From JAFGHJ01 sp964606065 (GTDB lineage: Bacteria; Hydrothermota; UBA3072), in assembly GCA_964606065.1 (NCBI GenBank), contig CAZSEX010000001.1, forward strand, positions 140,955-204,954: a stretch of DNA of 64,000 nt, given 5' to 3'. Position numbers and translations under genes: made by a program. Below the pieces are notes generated by a model. The model saw only the letters and a program-made list of their open reading frames with translations, was not told the DNA's origin and made no database searches. This document shows, piece after piece, positions 41,721 through 52,263 of the stretch (the stretch's first letter is position 1; each line of letters begins with the position of its first letter).

Positions 41721-42276
41721 AAAACCCTTTATATTTATTTTAATCTTTTTGACTCTTTTCGTACTTTCAGGTTGCACTGAAAAAGAAGGGGGAAACATAT
41801 TCAACGAAATTTTAGCAAAAACGGTTGAGTACTTCTCTCCCAAAAAGAGCGAAATAGTCAAGGGGGAAACAGAAATTTTCAATATTATAACTTCCGCCGA
41901 CGAAGAAAAAAGCGAAGAAGAAATTGACAGTGCCATGATTGATTCCCTGAGAAATATCGGTGAAGCGCTCAACTGGGCCAGAGCTTTTTATTCGGACAGA
42001 GGTAAAGCGGATCCTTTTGCCCCTTTGCTTACCGGTTCTGAAGAGCAGGAGAAAAAACTGAATGTGGATCTGGCTGAGTTATCAGGGATTATATGGGTTA
42101 AGGATAAATATCTCGCTATCGTGAAAGAAGGAAATCGTGGTTTTGTTCTTAAAGAAGGTGATATGGTGGTCGGAGGTAAAGTCTTAAATGTTACCGATTC
42201 TTCAATTAGTTTTTTGCTTAGAAAATTCGGCGAGCAAACCAAGGTAACCTTATCATTAAAAAAACAGGAGAGGTGA
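41707..42276 (+). CDS. pilP: Type IV pilus lipoprotein PilP
   Basis: 189 residues. Signal with lipobox FVLSGC at residues 17-22; a disordered acidic linker; then the PilP beta-sandwich RGKADPFAPLL, LSGIIWVKDKYLAIVKEGNRGFVLKEGDMV. Connects PilNO to the PilQ secretin. Starts inside the last 14 bases of pilO. Confidence 0.93.
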   Translation: MLKDKKPFIFILIFLTLFVLSGCTEKEGGNIFNEILAKTVEYFSPKKSEIVKGETEIFNIITSADEEKSEEEIDSAMIDSLRNIGEALNWARAFYSDRGKADPFAPLLTGSEEQEKKLNVDLAELSGIIWVKDKYLAIVKEGNRGFVLKEGDMVVGGKVLNVTDSSISFLLRKFGEQTKVTLSLKKQER

Positions 42277-42279
42277 TTT

Positions 42280-43899
42280 ATGTATAAAAGATTATTTATA
42301 ATGTTATTGTTACTTCCTCTTTTAATTCTTGGCAATCCGGAAGGCGAACCGGAATTGACTGATATTGAAGTTGAGAATGTTGATGGTATGACGGAAGTAA
42401 CATTTATTCTTACAGACTATGCGAATTGCTCCGATTTTACAATGGATAATAAAATAGTGATTGACCTTCTTCAGACCAAAAACGCTCTCGACGGCAATTT
42501 ATGGAATATAAATAGAGGCGGAATTGAAAATATAGCTTTGTCATATATTTCCTCTGCTTCTCTAACGCGAGTGGTTATCCAGCGTTCAGGGGATTTCAGC
42601 TATGAGATTTCCAATCCCAGCATGAACACGATATCATTGAAATTGAATAGCGAAAGCGGGTATTTCGACCCCTGGAGCACCGGCGAAAAAGTTACCGAGA
42701 AACAACAAAAAACTGAAGCGGCAGAGACTTCTTATGAGGAAATAACTCAGAAAAGAATTTCAATGAGGTTGGAAAACGCCGACCTGGTTACCACTCTTCG
42801 GTCGATAGCTCAAGCCAGCGGCATGAACATTATAGTGGGAGACGATGTGCGAGGCGCAATAACTGTAGAATTGGATAATATAGAATGGGAAGAAGCATTA
42901 GATTTGGTTCTAAAAACAAAAGGATATACTTATGTTATCGAAAATGAAGTTATAAGGGTGGGGAAACCAGAGACTTTTGCCAAAGAACAGGAAAATATTG
43001 AAATGTCCAAACCAATCAAAAGGAAGGTTTTTGTTCTTGAGTTTACCACTCCACAGGAAATCCAGGGTGCCGTAAAGTCGATGCTCTCTAAACGCGGGAC
43101 AATAGAAGCGGATGTAAGAACAAATTCTATTATTGTAAGCGACATCGCAATAAAGCTAATGGACGTAGAAAGTCTGGTTAAAGCGCTGGATAAAAAGACC
43201 ATGCAGGTTGCTATAACTTCAAGGATAGTGGACATCGACAGAACAGCCGCAAGAGAATTGGGGCTTAAGTGGGATGTGACCAATCTCGAGAGTGTCGGAT
43301 ATAATGTTAGGGGAGATGTCGAGCATGCGACTCCTTCCGGACCCGCAACCGGTGCTTTTGTTAATGTCACCACGATCCAAGATTGGGGCGCACTCTCCGC
43401 CCGATTGATGGCAATGGAGCAGAATCAAAGACTCGATATTACATCAAACCCGAGAGTTACGACGGTTAATAATAAAGAAGCCACAATTTTTGGCGGCAAG
43501 CGATTTGCTATAACCACACGCGATATCAATGGACAGCCTATAACAAGATGGTATCAGGCCGGAATCGAATTGAAGGTCACCCCTCATATAAATTCAGCAG
43601 GTGACATTACGATGGAAATCGGTGTGGAGATGAGCGATGTTGTTCCGGGAAGCGACAACAGTATCATTACAGAAACTAGCTCGGAGACCGAAACACTTGT
43701 AAAAAACGGACAGACTCTTGTAATAGGAGGCTTTTTCACTAAAACTGTTACAGAGCAGAAAACCGGTGTGCCACTTCTAAAGGATATTCCTCTCCTGGGA
43801 ATACTTTTCAGTCACACGGCAAAAGAAGAAAGAAAGAGGGAAGTTCTTATATTTATTACACCTCACATCGTCGAAACTGAATTAGGAAGTAAGATTTAG
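42280..43899 (+). CDS. pilQ: Type IV pilus secretin PilQ
   Basis: 539 residues. Signal peptide (LFIMLLLLPLLILG); AMIN domain at about 28-125; secretin/TonB short N-terminal domain (LRSIAQASGMNIIVGDDVRGAITVEL split over 165-230); N1 domain around 245-320; secretin core to the end (VPLLKDIPLLGILFSHTAKE, REVLIFITPHIVE). Outer membrane pore for pili. One AMIN domain makes it shorter than proteobacterial PilQ (~700). Its stop directly abuts the convergent SprA-like gene's stop. Confidence 0.95.
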   Translation: MYKRLFIMLLLLPLLILGNPEGEPELTDIEVENVDGMTEVTFILTDYANCSDFTMDNKIVIDLLQTKNALDGNLWNINRGGIENIALSYISSASLTRVVIQRSGDFSYEISNPSMNTISLKLNSESGYFDPWSTGEKVTEKQQKTEAAETSYEEITQKRISMRLENADLVTTLRSIAQASGMNIIVGDDVRGAITVELDNIEWEEALDLVLKTKGYTYVIENEVIRVGKPETFAKEQENIEMSKPIKRKVFVLEFTTPQEIQGAVKSMLSKRGTIEADVRTNSIIVSDIAIKLMDVESLVKALDKKTMQVAITSRIVDIDRTAARELGLKWDVTNLESVGYNVRGDVEHATPSGPATGAFVNVTTIQDWGALSARLMAMEQNQRLDITSNPRVTTVNNKEATIFGGKRFAITTRDINGQPITRWYQAGIELKVTPHINSAGDITMEIGVEMSDVVPGSDNSIITETSSETETLVKNGQTLVIGGFFTKTVTEQKTGVPLLKDIPLLGILFSHTAKEERKREVLIFITPHIVETELGSKI

Positions 43900-46800
43900 T
43901 TAGAAATTAAGCTTTACGTTAAAGGCTCCACCGTAAGTTACAGAGGATACGTCAAGTCTTCTGTTGAGGTGATTTGAAAAGTTGATAGTTAAACTGCCGG
44001 ACACCATGTTTGAAAAATCGTAATTTCCATTTAGGCTAAAATCAATGGTTCGAGTGTTGTCGCTTATAGCTTCTTCTCCATAAACATCGGTTCTATAGCT
44101 CATGTTATCCTTATAACTAACCGAGGCGTTAAGATAAACCGGTTTGTCAAATTTAATTCTTGTCAGAAACAGCAATGGGAATCCTGAGGCTGAAGGTTTT
44201 AAAGTGTAGTTAAAATTTATTCTTAACCCATTTGTTTTTGTGCGAGTATTGAGTTTTGAATCGGGATAAATTTTCCTTGAATTATATTGATAGGTTACTT
44301 TTACGCCGAGGTCGTTCTTAAAATCCATATTAAAGTTCGGCGATATGTTAAACGAATAATCACCTGAAGAAAAAATTTTCTCTCCGAGGCTTTTTGTGTA
44401 AGAGGAATCACTGCTCACTGAAACGGAAAAACTCGCACGTCTCACGTAATTTCCTAAAAAAGGTATATATTTATGCATATCGGGTAAGTCGACATTAATA
44501 TCGGGAAATGTCAATTGAATGGTTTCTTTTGGGGTTTGAGTGTTTTTAAGTTGAAGTTCATCAGGTTTTTTTTGCGAAAATTTCCAATTTACTCTTAAAT
44601 TTAGTTTGGAAAAAGAAAGCCCGGAAGATAGCGAATAACTTTTGTCAAAATACCCTCCATCGGTTTTTTCTATCTGTTCAAAAAGAGAAGATTCGGGTGA
44701 AGTTTCTATTCCATACCTAAATCTATACCCGGGAATACTGTTCAAATAAGCAAAAGTTCCATCCTTGCTAAAATAAGCAGAGAATTTTAAAGGAGAAATG
44801 TTCCTGGAAAGTCTGGAAACCAGAGGAACCTTCTCGAGTATTGAATTCAATTTTAAATCGTTGCTCAGCCTGATTGTTCTTTGCTGACTGCATCTACGAA
44901 CATCAAGAGAATCCCCGAGAATTCTGGCGTATTCGATTTCATGGTTCTGTACGAAAGATGTTCTATAGGTTATATTTAGAGTGTTGATTCCTAACTGGTT
45001 TGAACGATGAGTGACACTAATTTCTTCGTGTAAAGAAGCGTCCTGCCCTAAATCGAAAAAAGAGGAGTTTCCCGAAGAAGATTCTCTTTCCCGGAGGTCG
45101 TTTTTTGTGGTTAGGGCGTAATCCACGTTTACCCATCTTATTGGTTCGTAGCTTAAAGTCGCGTAGGAAGTTAATTCTTTTTTTAAAGGCTCATCTATTT
45201 TTTCATATAGAGTATCTTTGTAATTATATTTTTCGCTTTCACTGTATTCATAAGATGTGTTAAGCCCGATGTCCGAAGGAAGTAAGGAAGATGATTGTCC
45301 CGATAAAAAGGGAGAGGGAAGTTTAGGCAATCTCAAACTATAATTCACTGAACCGGTCATACTTATGGTTGTATCGGTATTTTTCATGGGAATAAATATT
45401 TCGCTTTTTCTGTAAGAACCGCTAAATTTTAAATTATCCACAGTGTGTTTTAAAAACCAATTATCTGAAGTTGAAGGTCTCGAAAGACTGGCGGTAATAT
45501 TTTGAGAATAGTTCTGGTCTGTAAGAGATTCCGATTCTTCAAGCGGTAGAATAACATCGGAGTTTGTTCGGTAAATAGGAGTTCCAAAGCTTTCTCTTAC
45601 ATTATAAGAAATCGGAAAACTGATTGCTTTGTTTAAAAATTTGCCTGCGTCGGTTGTTATCATGAAACCCTGAGAAACCACTTCTCTGTCTCCCAATTCC
45701 CTTAAAGCGTCCAGATTGCTTTTGTAATTAGCGGATTTTCTGCTTGTATTGTAAGATAAACCCGTTATAAGGTCTCCTACATTCGTAGATATCGATAAAT
45801 CGATATTACTGCCGAGTCTATTATCCGCTCCTTTGAGAATTATATCATCGATTAAAACCTCGCCTCTAAATGTTTCTGAAGTTTTATTCGCCACTCCGAG
45901 ATGTAAAAAAGCAATACTCTGCAAAGAGGGATTCCCTTTAAGGGAATATTTTCCCTGTAACGTGTCATTGTCGATTTTTAAATTTGTCAAACTATCGAAA
46001 AAGACTTGAATGGTATCCCAATTGTCCTTATAAGCGAAAGTGTTGAACTGGTAATAATTTAGAGAGTCGGTGAGAAGTCTGATAAATACTTCGGCGGAAT
46101 CACTCGTATTTTCTTTAAATAAAGTGGTATAAAGATTTAATTCTTTATACAGACGAAAATCATAACCTCTTCCGCTACCCGGTAGAGGCAACTCGAGATA
46201 ATTTTCTATAAGACAATAATTATCCGTGAGCAAGGAATCGATTTGTAAAGATATCGATTGTTCCTTTTGGTAAGTGTAGCTTCCGGGTTCTCTTATCAAC
46301 TCTACCGGATTTATATAATCCTTATCTTCACGAGTGTTTCGAAAACCAACTTCAAAGGAACCACCGGATGAATTTCTCGAGTTATTAGAAACAAGCCGTA
46401 CACCCTTATCTCTCCACTTGTTACCGACAATATCTATCTTTCCCAGGATGATTCTTGTGTTGCCATTCATGCCTCGGAGCCATAATCTTGTATACTCAAT
46501 GCTTTCAAAAGAAGGATTCCCTATTTTCTCAAAAGCGGATGAATCTTTAAGGGGCAGGGCATAAACTTTCCATCCGTTTAATCCCTCCTTTGATAAATAA
46601 TCCGGGGAGGAAAGATCTATTTTATACCTGAAAAAACTGTTTTCTCGATTGAAAGTATAATCCCCATTTAAGTCTTCTGAATCTAATCTTTGGTTTCCTT
46701 CTTTATTATGCGTTTTTAATGAATCGGCAAAAGTTTTGGGAAGAGGAACACAGTCATCAATACCGTAATCATAATTATCTGTATCATATACCCAATCGCT

Positions 46801-49311
46801 GTCGTTCATTTTGATTCCATCGAGACCTGTATCTTCTTCCTTTTGTTGCAAATCGCCGTCCATGTTTTTATCTTCCGTATCCCACTTTCCATTAGGAGCT
46901 ATAATTGAATCGGCTCCGATTGAGCTTTTCCCCCATCTTATCTGATCCTCATCTATTTTATTCCCCATTTCGAATATTATTTCTCCCTCTTCCGCTTTAA
47001 CCCAAATTTCCAGAAAATTTTTCTGTGAAAAATCATACTCCGAATTAAGAGCTCGCATAATGCCGCCCCAGTTGGATGTATTTTCAGGTTGGAAATAAAG
47101 CACCATTACGGCGATTTTGTTTTCGGTATAAGAAGTAGTCGCATATTCGCTGAATATTTTGCTTTTGGAATAATTGGCATTAACAAACCAATCCAATTTG
47201 GCAAGCCTATCTACCCTGATTGAATTATCCGGCTGACTGCAATAATGCCAGGAGGATATATCCGCTAATCCCACACCAACCGCTTGCTCAATAAATTCCA
47301 TATTATCCAGATAACTTTTTCCGTTTGTCGCCGGATTTGGTTTGGAAAATCCGTAAGAAGCGTCGATATTAAAACCGGATTTGCTTTCACCGTCAACAAA
47401 AGGCAAATTGGCGAATAAATTACTCAGGAATTCGGGTTCTTTATTCAGGGAAAAATCCACTTTACCCAGTGTAATGTTTGAGGGTTCGTGACCCACAGTG
47501 GGGTGGTAAATACCCTTATTTGAACGAGAAAGAAACCCGAGATCGAGATTAAGTCGACTGTCTTCAATGGGAATCGCTTTAATATTAAAATGGGTTTTGT
47601 ATTTCGAATCGAAAGAAAAGAAAGGTTTGCTTTTGAACTCGTAAGTTATTTTAGCGTCGGGAGGCAACTTCTCTTTTTTTAGAAATTTAACTTCCCCCGT
47701 CAAATAATCGATTGTGTAATCAATATTACGTTGTAATGTTCTCCCTTCCATTGTTAATTTTTCCGAGTCTTTAATAATTTCTCCGCTGCTTTTCAATCTG
47801 AAACTTTCCGGCATTGAAGATGTTGTTTTAATTACAATATAATAATGTTTTCCATCATCTTCGTAGAGTGTCTTTTGTCTGTATATTTCCGGAACCGTAT
47901 CCGCGTCTAAACCGGGATTTAAGAAGGGAAACCGATCCGGGAAAACAAGATGACCGTTTTTCCAGAGTATTTGAGATGATATTATATTACCTTCTCCTGT
48001 CGTAATTCCAAGAATTTCGGTATACTCTTCTCCTTTGCTATTCGTTTGACTATTGTTCCCGCCAGCCACAATCTTGTAAATCTCAACGTCAACGTTTGAA
48101 GGCTCCCAGTTCCCGAGATAATATATGTTCCGCATCAGGTAATTCCATGAGGGATCGCCCGGGTCGGGATTGGTAGATTTTAACTGATAAAGGGTGTGTT
48201 TCGCCCCGGTTAAGTCTCCGAGAGTGTCTATTTTTCCCGTGGAGTCGGCAAAAATCAAGTAAACGCCTAATCTCCTATTACTTATTCTGTGCGGTTTTAA
48301 TATATGAAAATATGGCAATGGGGATTTACCCTCCTGTAAAAATTGTCCTAATTCGTAATCTTCTCCTTCAACAAGTTCCAGAAAAAAAACGTCCCCAATT
48401 GTGTCGCCGTTGAACTTCAATAGATTATATGGCGGTACCTGACCGGTGTAATCAATAAAGAGACCATAAGCCAATAAAGAATCCGAAGGATGAGGTAAAC
48501 CTGTGTGAAAGTATTCATTTCTCAAAAAATCTTTTTCATAAATGCTATCGACTTTGCTGCTTATATTTATGGCAGCGCTTCCAGATACTTCGTCACTTTC
48601 CAGCTTACCCGCACTAAGATCGAATGAAGTCGAGCCTATTTTTCCTCTTGTTGCTATACCGAATAGTTTTTCGCTCCCGATCTCGGAAATTCGTCCCAGA
48701 TGTAATTCCTGTATTATATCATCTTCGGTATCCGATGTTCTACTACTACCACTACCGTACCATATTTTCATCAAATTATCCTGTTCTGGCATATCTGAAT
48801 CGTGATCTATATTGACATGCAATTTTTCTCCTATCGTGCCGTTTATCTTAGCCTTAAGTCTCTCTTTTAGTATAATTTGAGGAAAGGAAGAATAAGAACC
48901 ATACTGCCCGTAAGTCTGATTGTTCTGTTTTACCTCTAAATTTATTTCTTGAAATCCGTCAACTGTTAATCGCCCCCCCTCTCCCAATATGTAAGTCAAA
49001 CCTCTGGGCATTTTTAAGTCGAGTTCTATATCGGGGATAAGCCCATCCTTTGTTCTATCACCGGTTCCTTCTGTGATTTTACGCATTTCTTTAGAGAGGA
49101 GAATCCTGAAATTATCGTTGAAGACCTCATCACTCCAATCTTTCAGATTTTTTTGAGGTTCCGAATATAAAAAATATCCGTTATAAAAGGAATTGACCAT
49201 AAGAAAGCCATCCGATAAAGAGGGATACTGATTGATTTCTTCCCGATAGTATATGTCGTCAGGAAAGAACGAAAGATTAAGATAAGAAATTAATATTAAA
49301 AGTTCCAGCAT
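43900..49311 (-). CDS. sprA: SprA-like type IX secretion translocon / giant outer membrane protein
   Basis: 1803 residues, short signal (LLILISYLNLSFF). Features shared with SprA: LKMPRGLTYILGEGGRLTVDG near the N-terminus; FLEIWVKAEEGEIIFEMGN; the calcium-like DTEDKNMDGDLQQKEEDTG; a DSEDLNGDYTFNRENSFFRY segment; LNGWKVYALPL, YTRLWLRGMNGNTRIILGKIDIVGNKWR; then a long series of amphipathic beta strands ending in F. SprA forms the giant T9SS barrel of Bacteroidota (~2300-2500 residues); this one is shorter. No other T9SS gene is in the window. Downstream of pdxA and three foldase genes. Confidence 0.85.
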   Translation of the reverse strand: MLELLILISYLNLSFFPDDIYYREEINQYPSLSDGFLMVNSFYNGYFLYSEPQKNLKDWSDEVFNDNFRILLSKEMRKITEGTGDRTKDGLIPDIELDLKMPRGLTYILGEGGRLTVDGFQEINLEVKQNNQTYGQYGSYSSFPQIILKERLKAKINGTIGEKLHVNIDHDSDMPEQDNLMKIWYGSGSSRTSDTEDDIIQELHLGRISEIGSEKLFGIATRGKIGSTSFDLSAGKLESDEVSGSAAINISSKVDSIYEKDFLRNEYFHTGLPHPSDSLLAYGLFIDYTGQVPPYNLLKFNGDTIGDVFFLELVEGEDYELGQFLQEGKSPLPYFHILKPHRISNRRLGVYLIFADSTGKIDTLGDLTGAKHTLYQLKSTNPDPGDPSWNYLMRNIYYLGNWEPSNVDVEIYKIVAGGNNSQTNSKGEEYTEILGITTGEGNIISSQILWKNGHLVFPDRFPFLNPGLDADTVPEIYRQKTLYEDDGKHYYIVIKTTSSMPESFRLKSSGEIIKDSEKLTMEGRTLQRNIDYTIDYLTGEVKFLKKEKLPPDAKITYEFKSKPFFSFDSKYKTHFNIKAIPIEDSRLNLDLGFLSRSNKGIYHPTVGHEPSNITLGKVDFSLNKEPEFLSNLFANLPFVDGESKSGFNIDASYGFSKPNPATNGKSYLDNMEFIEQAVGVGLADISSWHYCSQPDNSIRVDRLAKLDWFVNANYSKSKIFSEYATTSYTENKIAVMVLYFQPENTSNWGGIMRALNSEYDFSQKNFLEIWVKAEEGEIIFEMGNKIDEDQIRWGKSSIGADSIIAPNGKWDTEDKNMDGDLQQKEEDTGLDGIKMNDSDWVYDTDNYDYGIDDCVPLPKTFADSLKTHNKEGNQRLDSEDLNGDYTFNRENSFFRYKIDLSSPDYLSKEGLNGWKVYALPLKDSSAFEKIGNPSFESIEYTRLWLRGMNGNTRIILGKIDIVGNKWRDKGVRLVSNNSRNSSGGSFEVGFRNTREDKDYINPVELIREPGSYTYQKEQSISLQIDSLLTDNYCLIENYLELPLPGSGRGYDFRLYKELNLYTTLFKENTSDSAEVFIRLLTDSLNYYQFNTFAYKDNWDTIQVFFDSLTNLKIDNDTLQGKYSLKGNPSLQSIAFLHLGVANKTSETFRGEVLIDDIILKGADNRLGSNIDLSISTNVGDLITGLSYNTSRKSANYKSNLDALRELGDREVVSQGFMITTDAGKFLNKAISFPISYNVRESFGTPIYRTNSDVILPLEESESLTDQNYSQNITASLSRPSTSDNWFLKHTVDNLKFSGSYRKSEIFIPMKNTDTTISMTGSVNYSLRLPKLPSPFLSGQSSSLLPSDIGLNTSYEYSESEKYNYKDTLYEKIDEPLKKELTSYATLSYEPIRWVNVDYALTTKNDLRERESSSGNSSFFDLGQDASLHEEISVTHRSNQLGINTLNITYRTSFVQNHEIEYARILGDSLDVRRCSQQRTIRLSNDLKLNSILEKVPLVSRLSRNISPLKFSAYFSKDGTFAYLNSIPGYRFRYGIETSPESSLFEQIEKTDGGYFDKSYSLSSGLSFSKLNLRVNWKFSQKKPDELQLKNTQTPKETIQLTFPDINVDLPDMHKYIPFLGNYVRRASFSVSVSSDSSYTKSLGEKIFSSGDYSFNISPNFNMDFKNDLGVKVTYQYNSRKIYPDSKLNTRTKTNGLRINFNYTLKPSASGFPLLFLTRIKFDKPVYLNASVSYKDNMSYRTDVYGEEAISDNTRTIDFSLNGNYDFSNMVSGSLTINFSNHLNRRLDVSSVTYGGAFNVKLNF

Positions 49312-50209
49312 CCGCCATTCTAATTGCGGTTTTAATAGCTTCTTTCATGCTGCTCGATTTAGCAATACCTTTTCCGGCTATGTCAAAAGCGGTTCCATGA
49401 TCGGGAGAGGTTCGAGGGATGGGCAATCCTAATGTAACATTAACACCACTTCCGTAACTCTTAATTTTAAAAGGAATCATCCCTTGATCGTGATACAGGG
49501 CAATTGTACAATCTTTACTCTGGAAATTCCAGTATGAATCTGCGGGGAAAGGTCCCTCTATATCAACATTTTTTTTCTGTAAATCTCTTATTGCGGGTCT
49601 AATTATCTTTTCTTCCTCGTCTCCAAAAAGACCGTCATCCCCCGCATGGGGATTCAGTCCCAGAATTCCGAAAGAAGGTTCCTCTAAATTCCAATAATAT
49701 TTAAGATGTTTTTTCGTAAGAAGAACTTTTTCCACAATCAGTTCTTTTGATAATAATGAAGGTATAGAAGCCAAAGGGACATGAGTGGTCAAGAAAACTA
49801 TCTTCATCTCAGGAGAAACCATCATCATAGCGAAGTTCCTGATGGAAAAATGCTTCGCGAATATTTCGGTATGCCCGGGATACTCAAAACCGGCAAGATG
49901 GAGAGCTTTTTTATTTATCGGAGCTGTAACAATTCCTTCGCATACTCCTTCTTTAGCAGCTTTTATGGCTTCTAAAATAGATTTGTAGGCAATTGCGCCA
50001 TTCTCTTTACATGTTTTTCCGGGTAGAAAATTCCCCTTAATATCTATTATCTTAACTGTTTGGGAAACTTCAAGATTTAATTCATGCGAGTAATATTGGA
50101 TTGACTTCTGATTTCCGAAAAGAGTAAATTCTCTTTTATAATCGGCAAGAACTTTAAGTGTAACCTCAATTCCAATCCCACCAGGATCTCCGAGAGTAAT
50201 TCCGATCAT
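49277..50209 (-). CDS. pdxA: 4-hydroxythreonine-4-phosphate dehydrogenase
   Basis: 310 residues. Vitamin B6 synthesis. Motifs: ITLGDPGGIGIEV, GIVTAPINKKALHLAGFEYPGHTEIFA, LGLNPHAGDDGLFGDEE (metal histidine), LYHDQGMIPFKI and LGLPIPRTSPDHGTAFDIAGKG. Ends inside the start of the SprA-like gene (35-base overlap), so they are one transcript; in other bacteria pdxA often follows surA, as it does here. Full length. Confidence 0.96.
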   Translation of the reverse strand: MIGITLGDPGGIGIEVTLKVLADYKREFTLFGNQKSIQYYSHELNLEVSQTVKIIDIKGNFLPGKTCKENGAIAYKSILEAIKAAKEGVCEGIVTAPINKKALHLAGFEYPGHTEIFAKHFSIRNFAMMMVSPEMKIVFLTTHVPLASIPSLLSKELIVEKVLLTKKHLKYYWNLEEPSFGILGLNPHAGDDGLFGDEEEKIIRPAIRDLQKKNVDIEGPFPADSYWNFQSKDCTIALYHDQGMIPFKIKSYGSGVNVTLGLPIPRTSPDHGTAFDIAGKGIAKSSSMKEAIKTAIRMADAGTFNINFLS

Positions 50210-50226
50210 TTAATTCAGACTCAGGT

Positions 50227-51342
50227 TTATATTTTCTTAATAAATATCCGTTTTTTCTTCGCTTCAAGCCATTCATTCAATAACTTCATCATCTTTTGCT
50301 GCATCATAACGTTACTTAACCTATTTTTTATTTCCGAATACTCGGGTATTCTGCTTTTTTCTTTATCTTTAACCCTGAAAAGATGAAAATACATTCCTTC
50401 TAAAAGTGGATCGCTTATCTGACCGATATTCATGGTGTCTATTAACGAAAGAAACGCCGGAGGTAAAGCTCGAATCGGTAAAGGGCCTACAATTTCTATC
50501 TTATCGGGAAATGTCGAATCTTCATTGCTCCATTGTTTTTTTATTTTTAGAGCTCTTTCTTCAGCTGTTTCGACCTCTCTCTCCGTAAAGTTAAACTTTA
50601 GCAATATCTGCGAAATCAAAATGTTAATGCCCCTTCTTTCATCTAACCTGATAATGTGATAACCGGCGGGGGAATCAAAGATTTCCGCTTCTCCTTTTTC
50701 AAGTTCCAGCACTCTCACAAGATGAGGTGGTATATCTCCCGGTGAAAACACTCCTAACTTTCCACCGTATGGTACGGTTGTTACATCATCCGAATATTTA
50801 CTTACAAGAGAAGAAAAATCCCCCCCTTTTTTATATTCTGTCAATATTTTTTCCGCTTTTTTCAGTAAACGATTATCCTCGAACGGTAGCACAGGGATTT
50901 GTATTTTTTCAATAGTCACAGTTTCCGGTGTGACAAGCGAATCCTTATAGCTTTGATAAAAGTCATGAGTCTCGGCAGGAGAAAAGCTTAATCTGTTTTT
51001 GAATTTAAGCCCCAGAATTTTATTAGTGTAAACCTGGACTCTGATTTGCTGATTATAAACTCCGTTCAGATATTGGTTTTCCTCAAGCATTGCTGCAAGA
51101 CCGGGGGTATTTGAAATCAATTCGTTTCTCATTTGTGAGATTTCTTCTTCGCTTACTCTCAGAGTTTCTTCTTCCGCGACAAGCATGATAACCTTATCGT
51201 TTATCATTTTCTCGAGCAGTTCATTATAACCGACTCCCGGGTAAAACATGGAAACATAATGCAACTCGCTTCTGGTTATAGGTTCTCTGTCGACCACACA
51301 AATGAGTTCATCGAATGCCAGAAATAAGAAAAGTATAAGCAT
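50227..51342 (-). CDS. surA: SurA-like periplasmic peptidyl-prolyl isomerase
   Basis: 371 residues. Short signal (LILFLFLAFDELICVVDREP), SurA N-terminal helical region (SELHYVSMFYPGVGYNELLEKMI), then a parvulin domain at about 170-265 (SLVSKYSDDVTTVPYGGKLGVFSPGDIPP, SPAGYHIIRLDER). Chaperone for outer membrane proteins. surA-pdxA order is widespread; here the downstream client is the SprA-like barrel. Confidence 0.9.
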   Translation of the reverse strand: MLILFLFLAFDELICVVDREPITRSELHYVSMFYPGVGYNELLEKMINDKVIMLVAEEETLRVSEEEISQMRNELISNTPGLAAMLEENQYLNGVYNQQIRVQVYTNKILGLKFKNRLSFSPAETHDFYQSYKDSLVTPETVTIEKIQIPVLPFEDNRLLKKAEKILTEYKKGGDFSSLVSKYSDDVTTVPYGGKLGVFSPGDIPPHLVRVLELEKGEAEIFDSPAGYHIIRLDERRGINILISQILLKFNFTEREVETAEERALKIKKQWSNEDSTFPDKIEIVGPLPIRALPPAFLSLIDTMNIGQISDPLLEGMYFHLFRVKDKEKSRIPEYSEIKNRLSNVMMQQKMMKLLNEWLEAKKKRIFIKKI

Positions 51343-51348
51343 TATTAT

Positions 51349-52230
51349 TTATTCCCCGGGTAAAGAAGGGAAACCGGGTGAAACCGAAGGAATACCCATT
51401 TCCTTTTCTAAGACCTCCGGATAGATGTTATAAGAATATACTTCTTTCAGTGAATCTATCACAGCTTCGGATCTTTCTTGGAATCTTTTCGTTCTGATTT
51501 CTCTTGCTACCGATTTAGAAACGTCATCATAGTTCACCGGTGATTTTTTTATGGAATGCAATTTTATTATGTCATAATTAAACTCGGTTTCTACCACATC
51601 GGAGATTTCACCTGCTTTTTTAAGGCTGAAAATTGCTTCTTCAAAAAGGGGGTAAGCGGCGAGCTCGCCTCTTCTGAAAGTTCCGAGATACCCGCCGTTG
51701 TTCGCCGTTTCACTATCACTCGAATATTCTTTCGCGAGTTTAGTAAAACTTTCACCTTTTTTCAATCTGGCAAGGATTTCCTCAGCCTGTTTTTTCGAGT
51801 TCGAAGATATATGAGAAACTTCTACTGTAGAGTTATAATCTTTTTTATGGTGTTCAAAATAGCTTCTTGCTTCTAAATCGGAAACAAACTGAACTTCCGA
51901 GAGAACTTCCTGCATATAAGCGTTTGTGAGTAATTGCTTCTTGAACTGTTCTATTTTTTCCTGTATTTCGGGTTTTTTCAAAAAATCTTTTTTCAAAGCT
52001 TCTTGATATACTATTTCATTAACCACCCAATTTTCCAGTAGAAGTTTTCTGTTTTCCGCTGAAGTCTGCACCAGGACTTGGGGGGGGACCTGACCGATAA
52101 AATCGTCGACGGTTAAAGACTTTTTACCGACTGCAGCTATTACTTTTTCGCTACTTTCTTTTTCGCATCCACTTAACAGTAAAATACTGCCAATTATAAA
52201 AAGTACGCAAAAAACTTTCCTCTTAAACAT
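51349..52230 (-). CDS. PpiC/PrsA-like lipoprotein peptidyl-prolyl isomerase
   Basis: 293 residues. Lipobox ILLLSGCEK at residues 16-24. SurA_N/trigger-factor-like helices (VNEIVYQEALKKDFLKKPEI), then one parvulin domain (KKGESFTKLAKEYSSDSETA, NGGYLGTFRRGELA). Membrane-tethered foldase in the periplasm. Good AGGAGG before the ATG. Second of three consecutive foldases. Confidence 0.9.
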   Translation of the reverse strand: MFKRKVFCVLFIIGSILLLSGCEKESSEKVIAAVGKKSLTVDDFIGQVPPQVLVQTSAENRKLLLENWVVNEIVYQEALKKDFLKKPEIQEKIEQFKKQLLTNAYMQEVLSEVQFVSDLEARSYFEHHKKDYNSTVEVSHISSNSKKQAEEILARLKKGESFTKLAKEYSSDSETANNGGYLGTFRRGELAAYPLFEEAIFSLKKAGEISDVVETEFNYDIIKLHSIKKSPVNYDDVSKSVAREIRTKRFQERSEAVIDSLKEVYSYNIYPEVLEKEMGIPSVSPGFPSLPGE

Positions 52231-52263
52231 TAAAATTACCTCCTTAGCAATTAATTGTTTTTT

